From the NCBI GenBank assembly GCA_030549335.1, contig CM060196.1, positions 70,888,139 to 70,952,138 on the forward strand: a stretch of DNA of 64,000 nt. The letters are read 5' to 3'. How positions within the stretch are numbered: position 1 is the first letter of the stretch; each line of letters opens with the position of its first letter. The DNA comes from Pontederia crassipes (taxonomy: Eukaryota; Streptophyta; Magnoliopsida; Commelinales; Pontederiaceae). Positions 24,401 through 36,400 of this stretch are shown piece by piece. Below the pieces are notes generated by a model. It saw only the letters and a list, made by a program, of their open reading frames with translations, had not been told where the DNA came from and did no database searches. The position numbers and the translations under genes are program-made.

Positions 24401-27400
24401 ATACCACTATTTCGTCCAAGTACACCACCACGCACTTGTCCAATAGTGGGTGAAAGATCTTGTTCATCATCGTACAAAAGGTCGCCGGTGCATTCGTGAG
24501 GCCGAAGGGCATCACCAAGAACTCGAATGATCCATACCTCGTCACACACGTCGTCTTGTCTTCGTCCCCTTCCGCAATCCTCACCTGCCAGTCCCCAATC
24601 TCAAGTCCAACTTGGAGAAGAACCTTGCTTTTCCCAGTCGGTCGAAGAGATCCCCGATCAGCGGGATCGGGTACATGTTCCGCACGATGATCTTGTTGAG
24701 TGCCTTGTAGTCGATGCACATCCACATCGACCCGTCCTACTTCCTCTGAAATAGGATCGACGCCCCATAGGGTGCCTTCGAGGGCCTGATGAACTCAACT
24801 TTCAGTAACTCACTCAGTTGTTTTCGAAGCTCCTCCAGCTCCGGAGGTGCCATGCGATACGGCCCCATAGCCGGAGGCTTAGCACCTGGTACCAGGTCGA
24901 TGGCGTGATCGATATCTCGGCGAGGAGGAAGTCTGCTCGGCAGCTCTGGTGGCATTACATCCTTGTACTGCTTTAGAAGCCTTTCCACTTCGTTTGGGAC
25001 GCCTTGAACTTTGATGCCGACCTCGTTCAGCTTCAAAGCAGCCAAGTAGGTGACCTTCTGCTGACGCATGCCCTTATCCAGTTGCATCGCCGAAAGCATC
25101 TTGGACTTCACGCTGGCTCTCGTCACGGCAACTTCATGCGATGCTTTCTGAGATAGAAAATGTAACCCCTCCTGGGAAAGTCTCACCTCACGGGATGCAT
25201 CCAAGAACTCCATGCCCAAGACGAACCGATGGTCGTCCATGTTTACGATTGTCACGGTGATCGCTTCTTCCCACTCCCCCACCTTCGCATGGACGTCCTT
25301 GGCCGTACCAAGGATTGGTTGGGAGGCCGCGTTCACGGTCTTGATCAGGCCTGGCTCTTTGACATAAGCTATGCCAAGTCGTGCCGCTTCCCTTGAATCC
25401 ATGAAGTTGTGCGTGGCTCCAGTATCTACCAGAGCGGTCGAAGTGTGGCCATTCATTGCGACCTCCACGAACATCAGGCCCTTCGCAATCTTCTTCACTT
25501 CCTTCGTCGGGAGTGTTGCGGCAGCAGTCGTCAAGGCCATTATAGACCCCATGTGTGCAACACCCTGCTCGGTGTCCGCGGTAGATGCCATGGTCGAGAG
25601 GCCCGTCTTCTTGTCGCACTCCCTCGCGTAGTGCGACCCTCCACGGAGGAAGCGACCGTCTTTTTGGCATCACCTTTAGACGTCGTCGCCTTCTTATCCC
25701 GCTTATCGTTCTTCTTGCCACCTGGTCGGGCTTCGTCCTTGCTCAACTTGCCCTTATCCTTAGCCTGTGCGCAAGGACCTCGATTTGCTGAAAACTCCAC
25801 CAAAGCTTCAACAGCGACCAATGCTCCATTCATGATCGTGATCTTCTGACGTCTCAACTCCTGAGCCGCCCATGGTTTTAGTTCCCGAAGGAAAAAGAAC
25901 AACCACGTCGACTCCTCCATGCTTTCGGGCATTTTCAACATAAGCGGCTGGAACTTTTTGATATATTCTCTCACTGAACCCGTCTGCATGAGAGAGGTCA
26001 GCTTGTTCATAGCCACTTCTTGTGCATTGCCGGGGTAGAATTGCTTCTTCAATTCCACCTTGAAGTCCGCCCAAGACTCTATCGCAGCCCCGTCGTCTTC
26101 CTCCATCCGACGCCACCACAAGAGCGCACCATCCGCTAGATAGCGCACGGCCATGTCGATCTAGTCCTTCTCGACCACGATCTTGCTCGTCTTGAAACCC
26201 TTTTCAAGACCACCAAAGAAAATCGTCGATGGTCGTCGCCTCCCGCGCACCATCATATTTCTTCGATTCCGGTCCCAAGAACTTGGGCACCGGGGTCTTC
26301 GATCGCAGCCGTCCTGCATCGAAGAGAAGTCCTATGAGCAGCAACAAATCTGTCTCGAAGGCCTTCATCCGTGCATCCATATCTTCTCCTATGGCTGCAA
26401 CGCGGCTGGCCAGCTCCTGGTGCGTGGCTCCTCCTTGCTCCAGTGCCAAGCTGTGATCGCCCGCCACGGCTTCCAGGCCATGGACCACCTCGTCCGTCTC
26501 CCGAAGAGTTTGCTCCAACGCCTCCATATTCTTCTCAATTGGATCTCTGGATTTTGCTCGAGTATTCTTCTTCTTTTCCCCACCGTCCGCACCTTCGACT
26601 CGACCTCGCTCCGTGTCCTCGGCTTCCATAGTCGGAACCTAAGCTCTAATACCACGTTGTCACGCCCTTATGCTTCAGGTATGAAACACCAGACGTGCCT
26701 TGGACCCCGGCCGTACACGCCCCGAATGCACAACGAAACATCCGCCCAGGAAGAAGAGAGGGAGGCTTAGAGTTTAGAGGAAAACTAGAGAATATTATTG
26801 AGCAATCTCAGATTGTTTAGGGTGGTCTTACAAGCTTTGATTACATGTCCTTTTAGGGGGTCTAGGAGAAACAACTCCTACTCCAATACTCCAACTATGG
26901 ACCTAATTCTACTAGGCATGCAAGCCCTTTCTCTATTAAAACCTCCTTGGACTAGGAGTAGAAGTTTTTTTTTTTTTTGAGAGGGAAAAGGATGACTAAC
27001 ATTTGGTAGCCATCCACGTATATATATCAATAAGAAGAAACATCATGTACATGTGGAAAGCTCTTCAGCGGAGAGCGGCAAAAAAGAAGAAGAGACGGGT
27101 GCTAGCCTAAACCCCACTCCCGAATAAGACAAAACATGTGGTGTACAATAGCTTCCACCTGACATCTCTCCCCACAAAAAATGACACGGTTGCGCTCAAG
27201 CCATATGGCCCAGGCACCGGCCACGAAAGTCGCCAACAAAGCTCGCCAATCCAACCTCTGCCTGCGTAGGCCCCTCAGGGCCAGCCAAAAATCTACATGT
27301 GCTAGGAGGGCACCGTCAGAAATGCTCGTTTGGGACTAGATCTCCCGAGATACCCGACATTCGAAGAATAGGTGCGAAACGTCCTCCGCCTCCCCACAAA

Positions 27401-30400
27401 GAGCGCAAGAAAGGTCAGCAAGGGGTGCCCACCGTGCAGTATAGACCCGAGTGAGGAGCCGCTCGCATCACATAAGCCAAGAGAAGATCTTGACTTTCAG
27501 CGAAAACCGTGAGTGCCAGGTGAGCCTGCAGTCTGCTCTAAGATCCTCTGCATCAGTGGAAGCCATAAGAAACTGGAGATAGAGGCTGCGTGCCGAGAAA
27601 GAATCTGATACCCATACCCAACCATCTGCCCGAGCCGGATCCGGTCGGAAGGGGGCGATCCTCTGATGAAGCGCAAGCAACTCAAAAAACCGCTGATCAG
27701 AGAGGGGGGAATAAAAAAAGGGCGTCCAGGATCCAGTGGCCGGTCCACCCCTCTCTGACCAGCACTCAGCTATGGATGCATCAGGATGTGCCGCTAAGGC
27801 CCACAGATAGGGGAAAGAGTCCGCAAGGGGACCCCCGGGCAGCCAGTCGTGCCTCCAGAATAAGAAAGTCTCTCCAGAGCCAAGTGACGGAGTCATGAAA
27901 GGGCGCACTCTGGGAAATAATGCAGCCACCCCCCTCCAGAATGAGGAGACTCCGCGTGGTAGAATGGGCCTGGAGCCCCATGAGAGATCCCGACCGTAGC
28001 ATGTAGTGAAAACCTCCCTCCATAAATTGTCCTCAGGACCCATAATCCTCCCTACCCACCGAGCGAGGAGCGCCTAGTTGGTGCATCGGAGGTTCCGAAT
28101 GCCCAACCTGCCCTGTGAGGTGGGCCTGCATATGCTGTGCCAAGCAGCAAGGTGGACCCGGCGGGTAGCGCTGCACCCCTGCCAAAAGAACCTGCTCCTC
28201 AAGGTATCAATCCGTGATAAGACCTGTGCTGGCATCTGAAGCACTGACATGAAATATGTCGAGAGTGATGAGAGTACTGCTCGGAGTAGAACCGGACGTC
28301 CCCCACTAGATAAAATCCGCGAGCTCCATCCCTCCAGGCGGTGCTCTAGCCGCTTGATGATCGGTGTCCACCTCCGAGAGCCAATATGACGATCTGAGAG
28401 AGGGAGGCCCAGGTAGGTGATGGGCAAGGTGCCAGCAGGGTTAATCCCTGAAGCTAGAAGAATTCGGCCTCTTCAAAGTCCATCTTGAAGTGGAATTGGG
28501 CCAAGCTCCCTGCCTGGTGCCTTGCCATGCCCGGACGCCCCCGGGGCGCGCCCGCCAGGGTAGTCCTAGTCCCACTCGGACTGGGACTGGTCCTGGACGG
28601 CCCCATCTCTTCTTCAGCCCTCTTGGAAGTGGTTCTTCGACTCCAAGTGACTCTTGATCCAAAAGGAAACTCCGTCCGTGCCCAAGTCCTACTCGACCTA
28701 GGAGAGGCCCGAATTCCTATTCCTACTAGGAGTAGAAATCCTTCCGATCCTGTACTTCTCCACGCACTCGTCCTCCTACTCACGATAGGAGTCCAAGCCT
28801 TCATCTCCATAAGCTCCTCCCTCCTCGTTGGATCTTCGGAGTGTCAGACAACTCCTATTCCTACTAGGAGTAGGAATCATCCCGGCCGCGCTCGGCTACT
28901 CGCGCGCGTGGCCACGCCTGCTCGGGGTGCGCTTTCAATGGTCAGGAGTGACACGCGGGAGTAGCGCTGCCACTGCCCTCCAGAAGGACGAAGCACCCTG
29001 CGGCACAATGCTCCTGGACTCCCATGAGAGATCACGACCATAGCATGTGAACAAGACCTTCCTCCATAAGCTATCCTCGGCATAATCTGACCGACCCATC
29101 GGGCAAGCAGTGCCCAATTGGTGATGCGGAGGTCCCGAACACCCAGGCCAATGCTGGACCATGCAACCATGTGGACCCACCGTGTAGAACTGCAGCCCTG
29201 TCAAAAAAACCTGCTCCTCAACGAGTCAATGCGCGATCGTACCTGACTAGGCATTTGGAGAACTAACATGAAGTAGATCGGGATGAGGAAAGATCATATC
29301 TGAGCAGGACAAGACGACAACCCCAAGATAGCAGATGTGAGCTCCAGCTTTGAAGTCTGCGCTCCAGCCAATCAATGTTTGGAGTCCAACCTCGGGAGCC
29401 AATATGCCGATTAAATAAGGGGAGGCCCAGGTAGGTGATCGGTAGAGATCCAACCGGTGTGCGAAGCTCAGTCGCACATCTCAGAGCGTCAGTCACCATG
29501 GAAAAAGGAATGAATGTTCTTCTTTTTGGAAGGGGTTGGGGTCGCTATTCCCTTTGGTGCGCCCCTTCATGACTTCATCTCTCGGTTGCGGGACGGCTTT
29601 CTCTTTTTGGCGGCATGATTGGACGCTCGAGGGCCCCCTTGCCGACTCCTTCCCCCGACTGTGGGCCTTGGCGGCACATCCGGATGTTTCAGTGGCTGAG
29701 TGTTGGTCTGAGAGTGGTGGTCCGGGCACCGGACCCCCTCTTCGGATCGCCACTATCTGATCAGCGTTTCTCCGAGCTATGGGAGCTCCACCGGCGGCTG
29801 GCCCCTTTCCGTCCGGACCCAGTGCGGTCGGACGGCTGGAACTAGGCATCTGATTCTTTCTCGGCGCGCAGACTCTACTTTCATTTTCTCCCAAACTCCA
29901 CAGCTTCAGAGGACTTCAGAGCTGACTGTAGGCTCATCTGGCGCTCTCGGGTGCCGTTGAAAGTCAAGATCCTGGCTTGGCTTCTGCGACATGAGCGGAT
30001 CCTCACTCGGGTCTATAGAGCGCGATGGGCACTCCATGCGGATACCTCCTGCGTCTTGTGCGGGGAGATGGAGGAGGATGTGGTTCACCTTTTCTTCACT
30101 TGTCGGGTATCCCGGGAGGTGTGGACTCGGACGAGTTTTACGTGTGATATCCCCCTGACGCGGGGGAGTTCTGGCAGGCTACGAGGAGGCTTGGTACACA
30201 GAGACAGAGCTGGAGCGTACCTTTTTGCAACTTTTTTGGCCGGTGCTTGGGCTATTTGGCTTCAGCGCAACCGCATCATTTTTGATGGGGAGAGATGTCA
30301 GGCGAGTAATATTGTACACCACATTTTTTGTCTTCTTCGGGAGTGGGGTATTATTTAGTCATCTTTCTCTCCTTTTTGCCGCTCTCCACTGGAGAGCTTT

Positions 30401-33400
30401 ACACATATGTACATGACGTTTTCTTTCAGTGATATATATACCCGGATGGCAACGTAACTGGCAACGTTTTCTTTCAGCGCTCAAAGCCCCGGTTTTCGCT
30501 GGTGAACTCTAGGATGACCATCATCACGTCCTCGCACACCACATCCCAGAACTCCCTGTAGAAGAAGACAAGAAAACCGTCAGGTCTGAGGGAACCCTCA
30601 TCATTGAGGTCCCGCACCGTGTCGGTAACCTCATCCTCCGAAATGGTCTGCACCAATGGAGAAGACTGGACATCAGTAAGACAAGAAACACGCCTGGGGG
30701 ACCACATCAGCTGCCGCCTGGAGAACTCCCAATGGAATGAGGCGATGGCCTCCCCGATGTGGTCGTGGCCAGTGGATCGTGATTCACTGTCCCATCACCT
30801 CCATGTGGTCAATCCGGTTCGCCCGTCAGCGCGAACTCACGTACATGATGAAGCCAGGTCTTCTAGGAGCGTTGCCTCCACTTGGTCTCCACTCTCTGTC
30901 CTCTAGCTGGATGGTCTCTGGGCTTGCCAGCGTTGTGCCACCTCAATCTTCGTGAGATGGTGAGTGTCCTCCTCCCGGTCAAGCCGAGCAATCGTCTCCA
31001 GGGCTTCCGTCCTTTGTGCCTCCCGGGTCACACAGATCTGTCTGTGGTGCTCCTGGAGGAAGCACCGCAGGCTATGTAGTCGGGAAGAGAGGGTCCTCGC
31101 TGCAGAACCCGAGATCGGGACGCTCCGCCAATGATCTGCCACCAACTATCGGAAGCCATCCTCCAGAAGCCAAGACCGCTCAAAGCAAAAGATGGATCGC
31201 AGGGGCTGACCGTCCTCGGATCTACATAGGAGGGGAGTGTGGTCGGAGAAAGGTCGAACCATGGCATGAACATCCGCAAGCTGGTGGGCCTCAACCAACT
31301 CTAAAGAACCCAAGAATCTGTCAAGTCGCGATCTGGAAGGTGATGCCATGCTCCGCAATGTAAATTCTGCAGTTTGTTGGCGGAAATCCGTCAACGACTG
31401 AGAGTCAATGAAGTCCCTGAACAATACTGTGCCCGCATCTCTTCTCCGACGATTGAGAGGCCGATCATCCATGTCGTGACATTGAAGTTGCCCCCAATCA
31501 ACCAATGAGCGTCCGGGTGGTGTGACCGGGCTGCGGCGAGCTCCTCGGAGTGACTCTGAGCAAGGGCGTACACGCAGGAGAAAAGGTAGGAAGAGCTGTC
31601 CGCGCTTCACCTCAAGTGAACTGACAGAGAATCTGTCGGTCCACGAGTCCACCAAGGTAAAGAGATCATCTCGCCAACCAATGATACATCCCCCGGAGAG
31701 GCCTGTGCCGGTAGACGTGGGGGTCAGCAGCCATCACCGTCTCCTGCTGGCTGTTGCCGGATTGCGTGGTGTCTGACTGCCGGAGGAGCTGGACTGTGTG
31801 TGACCGCCTGCTACTTTCCGGTGCGTCGCCGGAACTGAGGTTGACCGTGCCAACCGGTGTTTGAGCTTGGCGAGGCTGCGTGGGCGAGGCAGGTTGTGTT
31901 GAGGTGGACAGGGTCTGCCGGTGGGTGGCGGAGGCAGTGTGGCCAGTGGAGGAGGTGCTGTGTCGGGGAGGGGATGAGGTTGGTTCGGCGTTTTGGGGTT
32001 GAGCCGTGGAGAGATGGGTGCGGTTTGGGTGCAGGTCCGAGTACAGCTGGATGGGTGGTCAATTGTGGCTGCTGGTTGGTGACGTGTCTGTTAGGTGCTT
32101 GAACAGGATTTTGAATTAAAGGAGGAGGTGGCGGGTACGGTTGGCACGAGCTCTCCTCACATGCTGCGCCGGGACTCCAGCTGACGAGGATGGAGACTCC
32201 GCAGGTCGGCCGGCAGTGATGACAGCAGTCCACGATGCAGATGGTGTGGCTCGTCTTAGCCGGACGGAAAAGCTGCTTGCGCCCGCCAGCAGGGTGACCG
32301 ATGCTGGGAGACGGCAGGCCGGGTGCAACTCTGCCTTGACAGCGACGGTGGATAGGTCGGGCGACCCAATGGCCGGGAGACTGATGGTGGTAGGGTTGCC
32401 AACCAATCATGCCACGGCCACGATGATTTTTCGGCCGCAGAAGGTGCAGAGGAAGGCTCAAAATCTCGATGCTGCACCTGTCCACCGGAGGTACCGTCAC
32501 AGCTCCATCGGTCTCATTCCAGTGTCGCCAGTGTACCCATCTGCCCGGCGATATCATGGTTGGCGCAGCCAAAAGCGAGAAACGAGGTTCTCTGTTCCGC
32601 AGAACCAGGGACCAGTAGCCATAGCTCCGGCGATACACGGTTGAGGTGGAAAGGTGGGGCGGCATCGACAGCAGCTGTAATCGCCATTAGAAGGGCTGAC
32701 AGGTTTGGCGGCTGGCTGGCGACTTCGCCTATGATGCAGCCATGGAGGAAGTCCACCCCCTGCTGAACCTCCGGGGACCAAGGAATGTCGACGGATAGGG
32801 TTAGGCATCATGTTCTCCATCTCCGGCAGAGGCGCAATAACAGTTTTCGGGTGACGCCCCATCCTATGTGCGCGTGGACAGGACGCCCGGCGATGTCCCT
32901 CTCCGCCACACAGGAGGCACCACACAGGAGCCAAGCAGTGCGAGGAACCAAGCAGTTGCTTGCATGATGTCCCTCCCCTAGGCACCAGAAGCAAACGTTG
33001 ACGAGCTGACGCTGCAGATTTGTTCCTCGGGGAGGTGTGCGGGTGATGCGTGTCCACCCATCATTCTGCACCCTATGTGTTGTACACATTTTCAGGCGAA
33101 AGGGGGCAGTTTGGAGAGGAGAGGCAGAGTTGGCACCGCCGGCAGGGACTGCCGGAGACGGTGGGCTATTGCGTCAGTAGATATTACTACTCGTTATCTA
33201 TTAGCAAATGTCTTTAATATTGATGTATCACAACCACTTTTTTGACTAGAGCGTGGGGAGAGACTTGTTCACATCACATGGGCATCATTTATGGACGTTT
33301 TATACATTGATACATGGATGATTAGATCCTTCTGGTCATCCTTTTATCCTAACAAAATGAATCCATGGGGATATGAATATCCATATGAGATGCTTGTTTG

Positions 33401-36400
33401 CATGAACTATGTTCAGTTATTTGACAGTCATATTTTTATATCATGTAACTACATGTTGCGTACTTTTTTAATATATAGCGGATGACCAGCTAAGCTTTGG
33501 AGTCATCCTTTCCTTCCTCAAAACAATCAACCAACGCGTTGTGTCTTCCTAAAAAATAGTCTCCTTTGAGTGACTGATAAATCAAGAAAATAAACTCCAA
33601 TTGGAAGCAGAGTTACAATTAGAAACATATAGTCAAATTACTTTTTTTTTTAAACTCTCATTTAATAGAAAATCAGAGTCAGCCACTGAATAGGATTGAC
33701 CCACTATTTTTTTTTGAAGAATACGTCATGGTTAGGATCATTGATCAACACTATAATTGGTAATCTCAAGCTCTCCATTTCGAATATTCACATAAGATAT
33801 GAAGATACCGAGAGGTAAGTGTTCATATTTCTTGTATATATTCTTTTACATTTATTGATTATTTTACAAATATGTTATTAAGTGTGTTTTGTGTAGCAAT
33901 CCTGGGCATCCGTTTGCAGCTGGTCTGATGCTTTCTAAGCTCTCAGCGGTTACAGTTGATGACTTGGGGAAAGAGACTTTTGTTACTGGTGGTGCTTTAG
34001 AGCGCATTCAGAAGGTATTTTTTTTTAATAATTTTCACAAGTTTGTAATAGCCCTGTTATTAAGGTTTCGTAACTCATAATATTTTTCTTTTGAATTCAG
34101 TTCTAATAAAGTTGAAAATATTGACAATATTCGTGTATTACTTTTAGGACAGTTGTCGAATATGTAACCAATCTTGCTGGTCTTCCTTTCACGTTTCAAA
34201 AAATATGTAACCTATCGGATAATGAAATATTTAACTGTTTTTTTCTATTTTTATTTTTGTCTTCAATTATGATATAACAGGTCCTTAAATGTCTTGGTTT
34301 AAATTATAGTATAGAATAGGATGACTACCCTAGCTTAGTATGCATCCTTCCTTTCATCCCAAAATATAGTCTATTAAGGTTTCTGTCCAAGGAAAAATAT
34401 AGTCTAATACTGTTTCTGACCAAGGTTATGATTTTGGAACTTTAATAACTATCAGTGTGTACAATTATACCTTGTAGTCCTACCTGGTTTAGGAGTCTTG
34501 TTATGAAAAAAATCAAGGTAGTCATATCCCCTTTGATTATATGACATCCAATTATCTTGGCTTAGAAGCGGATGTGTCTAAACTAAAAGTAAGAAATTAG
34601 TGTAGGAATATTCACATGATTGTTGTCTTCCTTGCTTGGCCCATCTAAGAATGACTTGTTTTTTAATGAAAGAAAGGATTAGTGTGAGACTCAGGTAGTA
34701 GTCATCCAATTTGTATAAAAAATGAATTCATGACATGCATGAGTGTCTATAGGACCAAAAAAAAAAAATCAAAGAAGATGGATTTGGAGTGGGTGTGACA
34801 CACTATCTAAAAGTTTCTATTTTCTATCCTATCTATACGACATTAGTCTTTCTTCAAAAGAGTTCGGCCATGAACTAAAAAAAATGAATTTGGAAGCTCA
34901 TGCTTCACGTTGTGAGATGGTCTTGTTTTCTTTATCAAGTTATTAGATGAACAACCCATAGCAAGCAAACTATAAAAAATATCAAACATGCTATTTTTTT
35001 TGACCCATAGCAAACAAACTATAGAAAATAGCAAACATGCTATTTTGCCAGGAGCTTGTCTTAAATTTGATGCATAAGCAATTATAATTTTTGAAGCCAG
35101 TTGAACTAGCAATATATATTGAATTAATTTGAAGCATCTCTATTGACTCTTTCTTTGCATAAAATTCTGTTTTGATTTCTCTTTCTTTGAATATGTATTT
35201 GTTCTGCTCAATAAGAAATGTGATTTTGTGTAAAATCCATTGCAAGCTCATATTTTAAATGAATTGCTTGGGTCCTTCATCTTGTTCAATAGGAATTGAT
35301 ATCGCCAATTTCGTCTCAGCATTCTCATCGGAGAATAACCAGTCTTCCTTGGATTCAGGGTAGTAAATACATTGCTTCACTAACCTCATTTTCTAGTTGA
35401 TCCCAGTAACCTGTAATTGTCATAAATTAATGGAGGATTAATCAATTACTCATCTTAGGGAGGTTGGACAAGTTGATAGGCTCTTGATCTCAATGCCATC
35501 GATGTTGTGGCTTCTTTTCTTTTTTAAGTGAAACTTGTTATCTATTTATTGGTTGGCTGAAAGCATCTTGGTATAAATACTGTGGAGACGAGAGGGGGGC
35601 TCCGACCAAAAAAGATCAGCAAAAGCTGATGACCAAAATTTGCAAGAGAATCTGTGGTGTGATTGTACATGAGTAATTTCAAAAAATTGAAAATGTGATA
35701 GCAGAGAGCAGCTATTTGCTTGCGATGTTGTGGTTTCTTCATTTCACGACATCATGGAGGTGGTAGAGATGATGAAGTTTATTGGTGTTAGAGTTTTTTT
35801 TTTTAAGATCATGGAGGTGGTAGAGATGATGAAGTTTATTGGAATTTAGCAGAAAAGCAACTGACGGTACAAGTCTGAATAATCCATAAAAAATGGTTCT
35901 CTAGCACCTTGTTTTGTGGGGTTTCAACAATGTTACTTTCATTCAAACTAGGACTTCTGATAGAATAGAAAAGGGAAAAACTCCTGATAGGAAATAAATG
36001 ATCCTAAATGCAAATCAAACACATCTAAGAGATTCGTTACTAATCTGACCTTGATTCTAACTTAGACTCCAAGTTTCGAACATCTTGCATGCCTATGGCA
36101 CAACTCCACCTACCCCTACTTGCTCATAAAGAAGGGGATGCGATGGACAGTATTTTCTATTTAGCACTATCTCCCTAAAAAATGTTGTAATGCTGAAGTT
36201 AGAAGACCTTTGTGACCACTAGGGATAGGTGCATTATCGAAGGACACTTCCATCCTATGGTCTCCCTAAAGCACCCACTGCTGAACAATCAGCTCCAATG
36301 CTATGCTCCTGTCATCATACCTCTCCAGTGATGGGATACTTCAAGAATAGGTCTTCTGCGCCACAATGTATGCATGATTCTAGGACAGAAGTATATAATC

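Larger units (their letters stand above)
22801..28953 (-). mobile_element. Ty3/gypsy retrotransposon with internal deletion
   Basis: A minus-strand element flanked by CGCG on both sides (22797-22800 and 28954-28957). The left LTR is 22801-23674; the right LTR is 26658-26965 plus 28440-28953, split by a LINE. On the reverse strand TGGTATTAGAGC, close to the tRNA-iMet primer site, follows the right LTR, and GGTGGGGGAGGA next to the left LTR is the polypurine tract. The order gag, protease, RT, integrase is gypsy type. RNase H and most of the integrase are missing, so it depended on other copies to move. It sits inside the intron 4 LINE. Confidence 0.92.
21869..33176 (-). mobile_element. LINE split by a gypsy element and a second LINE
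   Basis: A long minus-strand LINE in three visible blocks: 33176-30471 (5' part, ORF1 and endonuclease), 29527-28954 (end of the RT) and 22800-21869 (zf-RVT and 3' end). ORF1 has two zinc knuckles near 33010-32870 ([14 protein letters not shown] and [14 protein letters not shown]). The endonuclease remnant lies at about 31655-31028. The block starting [20 protein letters not shown] continues with [20 protein letters not shown], the conserved post-RT motif. The two halves of the 3' block join exactly across the gypsy insertion at 22800/28954. The central RT, including its catalytic YADD region, is missing where another LINE lies (29528-30470). Stops are frequent, so the element is dead. Confidence 0.82.

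Noticed and set aside
31811-33057. Long frames on both strands as host genes
   Set aside because: They overlap LINE ORF1 sequence with zinc knuckles; the composition is GC-rich transposon sequence.
21334-33719. Apparent loss of the conserved VPS13 segment [13 protein letters not shown] behind the intron 4 transposons
   Set aside because: The exon is present at 33720-33814 with correct splice sites and phase.
35542-35742. LINE RNase H end in intron 6
   Set aside because: Only a short stretch looks similar; no zf-RVT region or A-tail supports it, so it is mentioned only within the intron entry.
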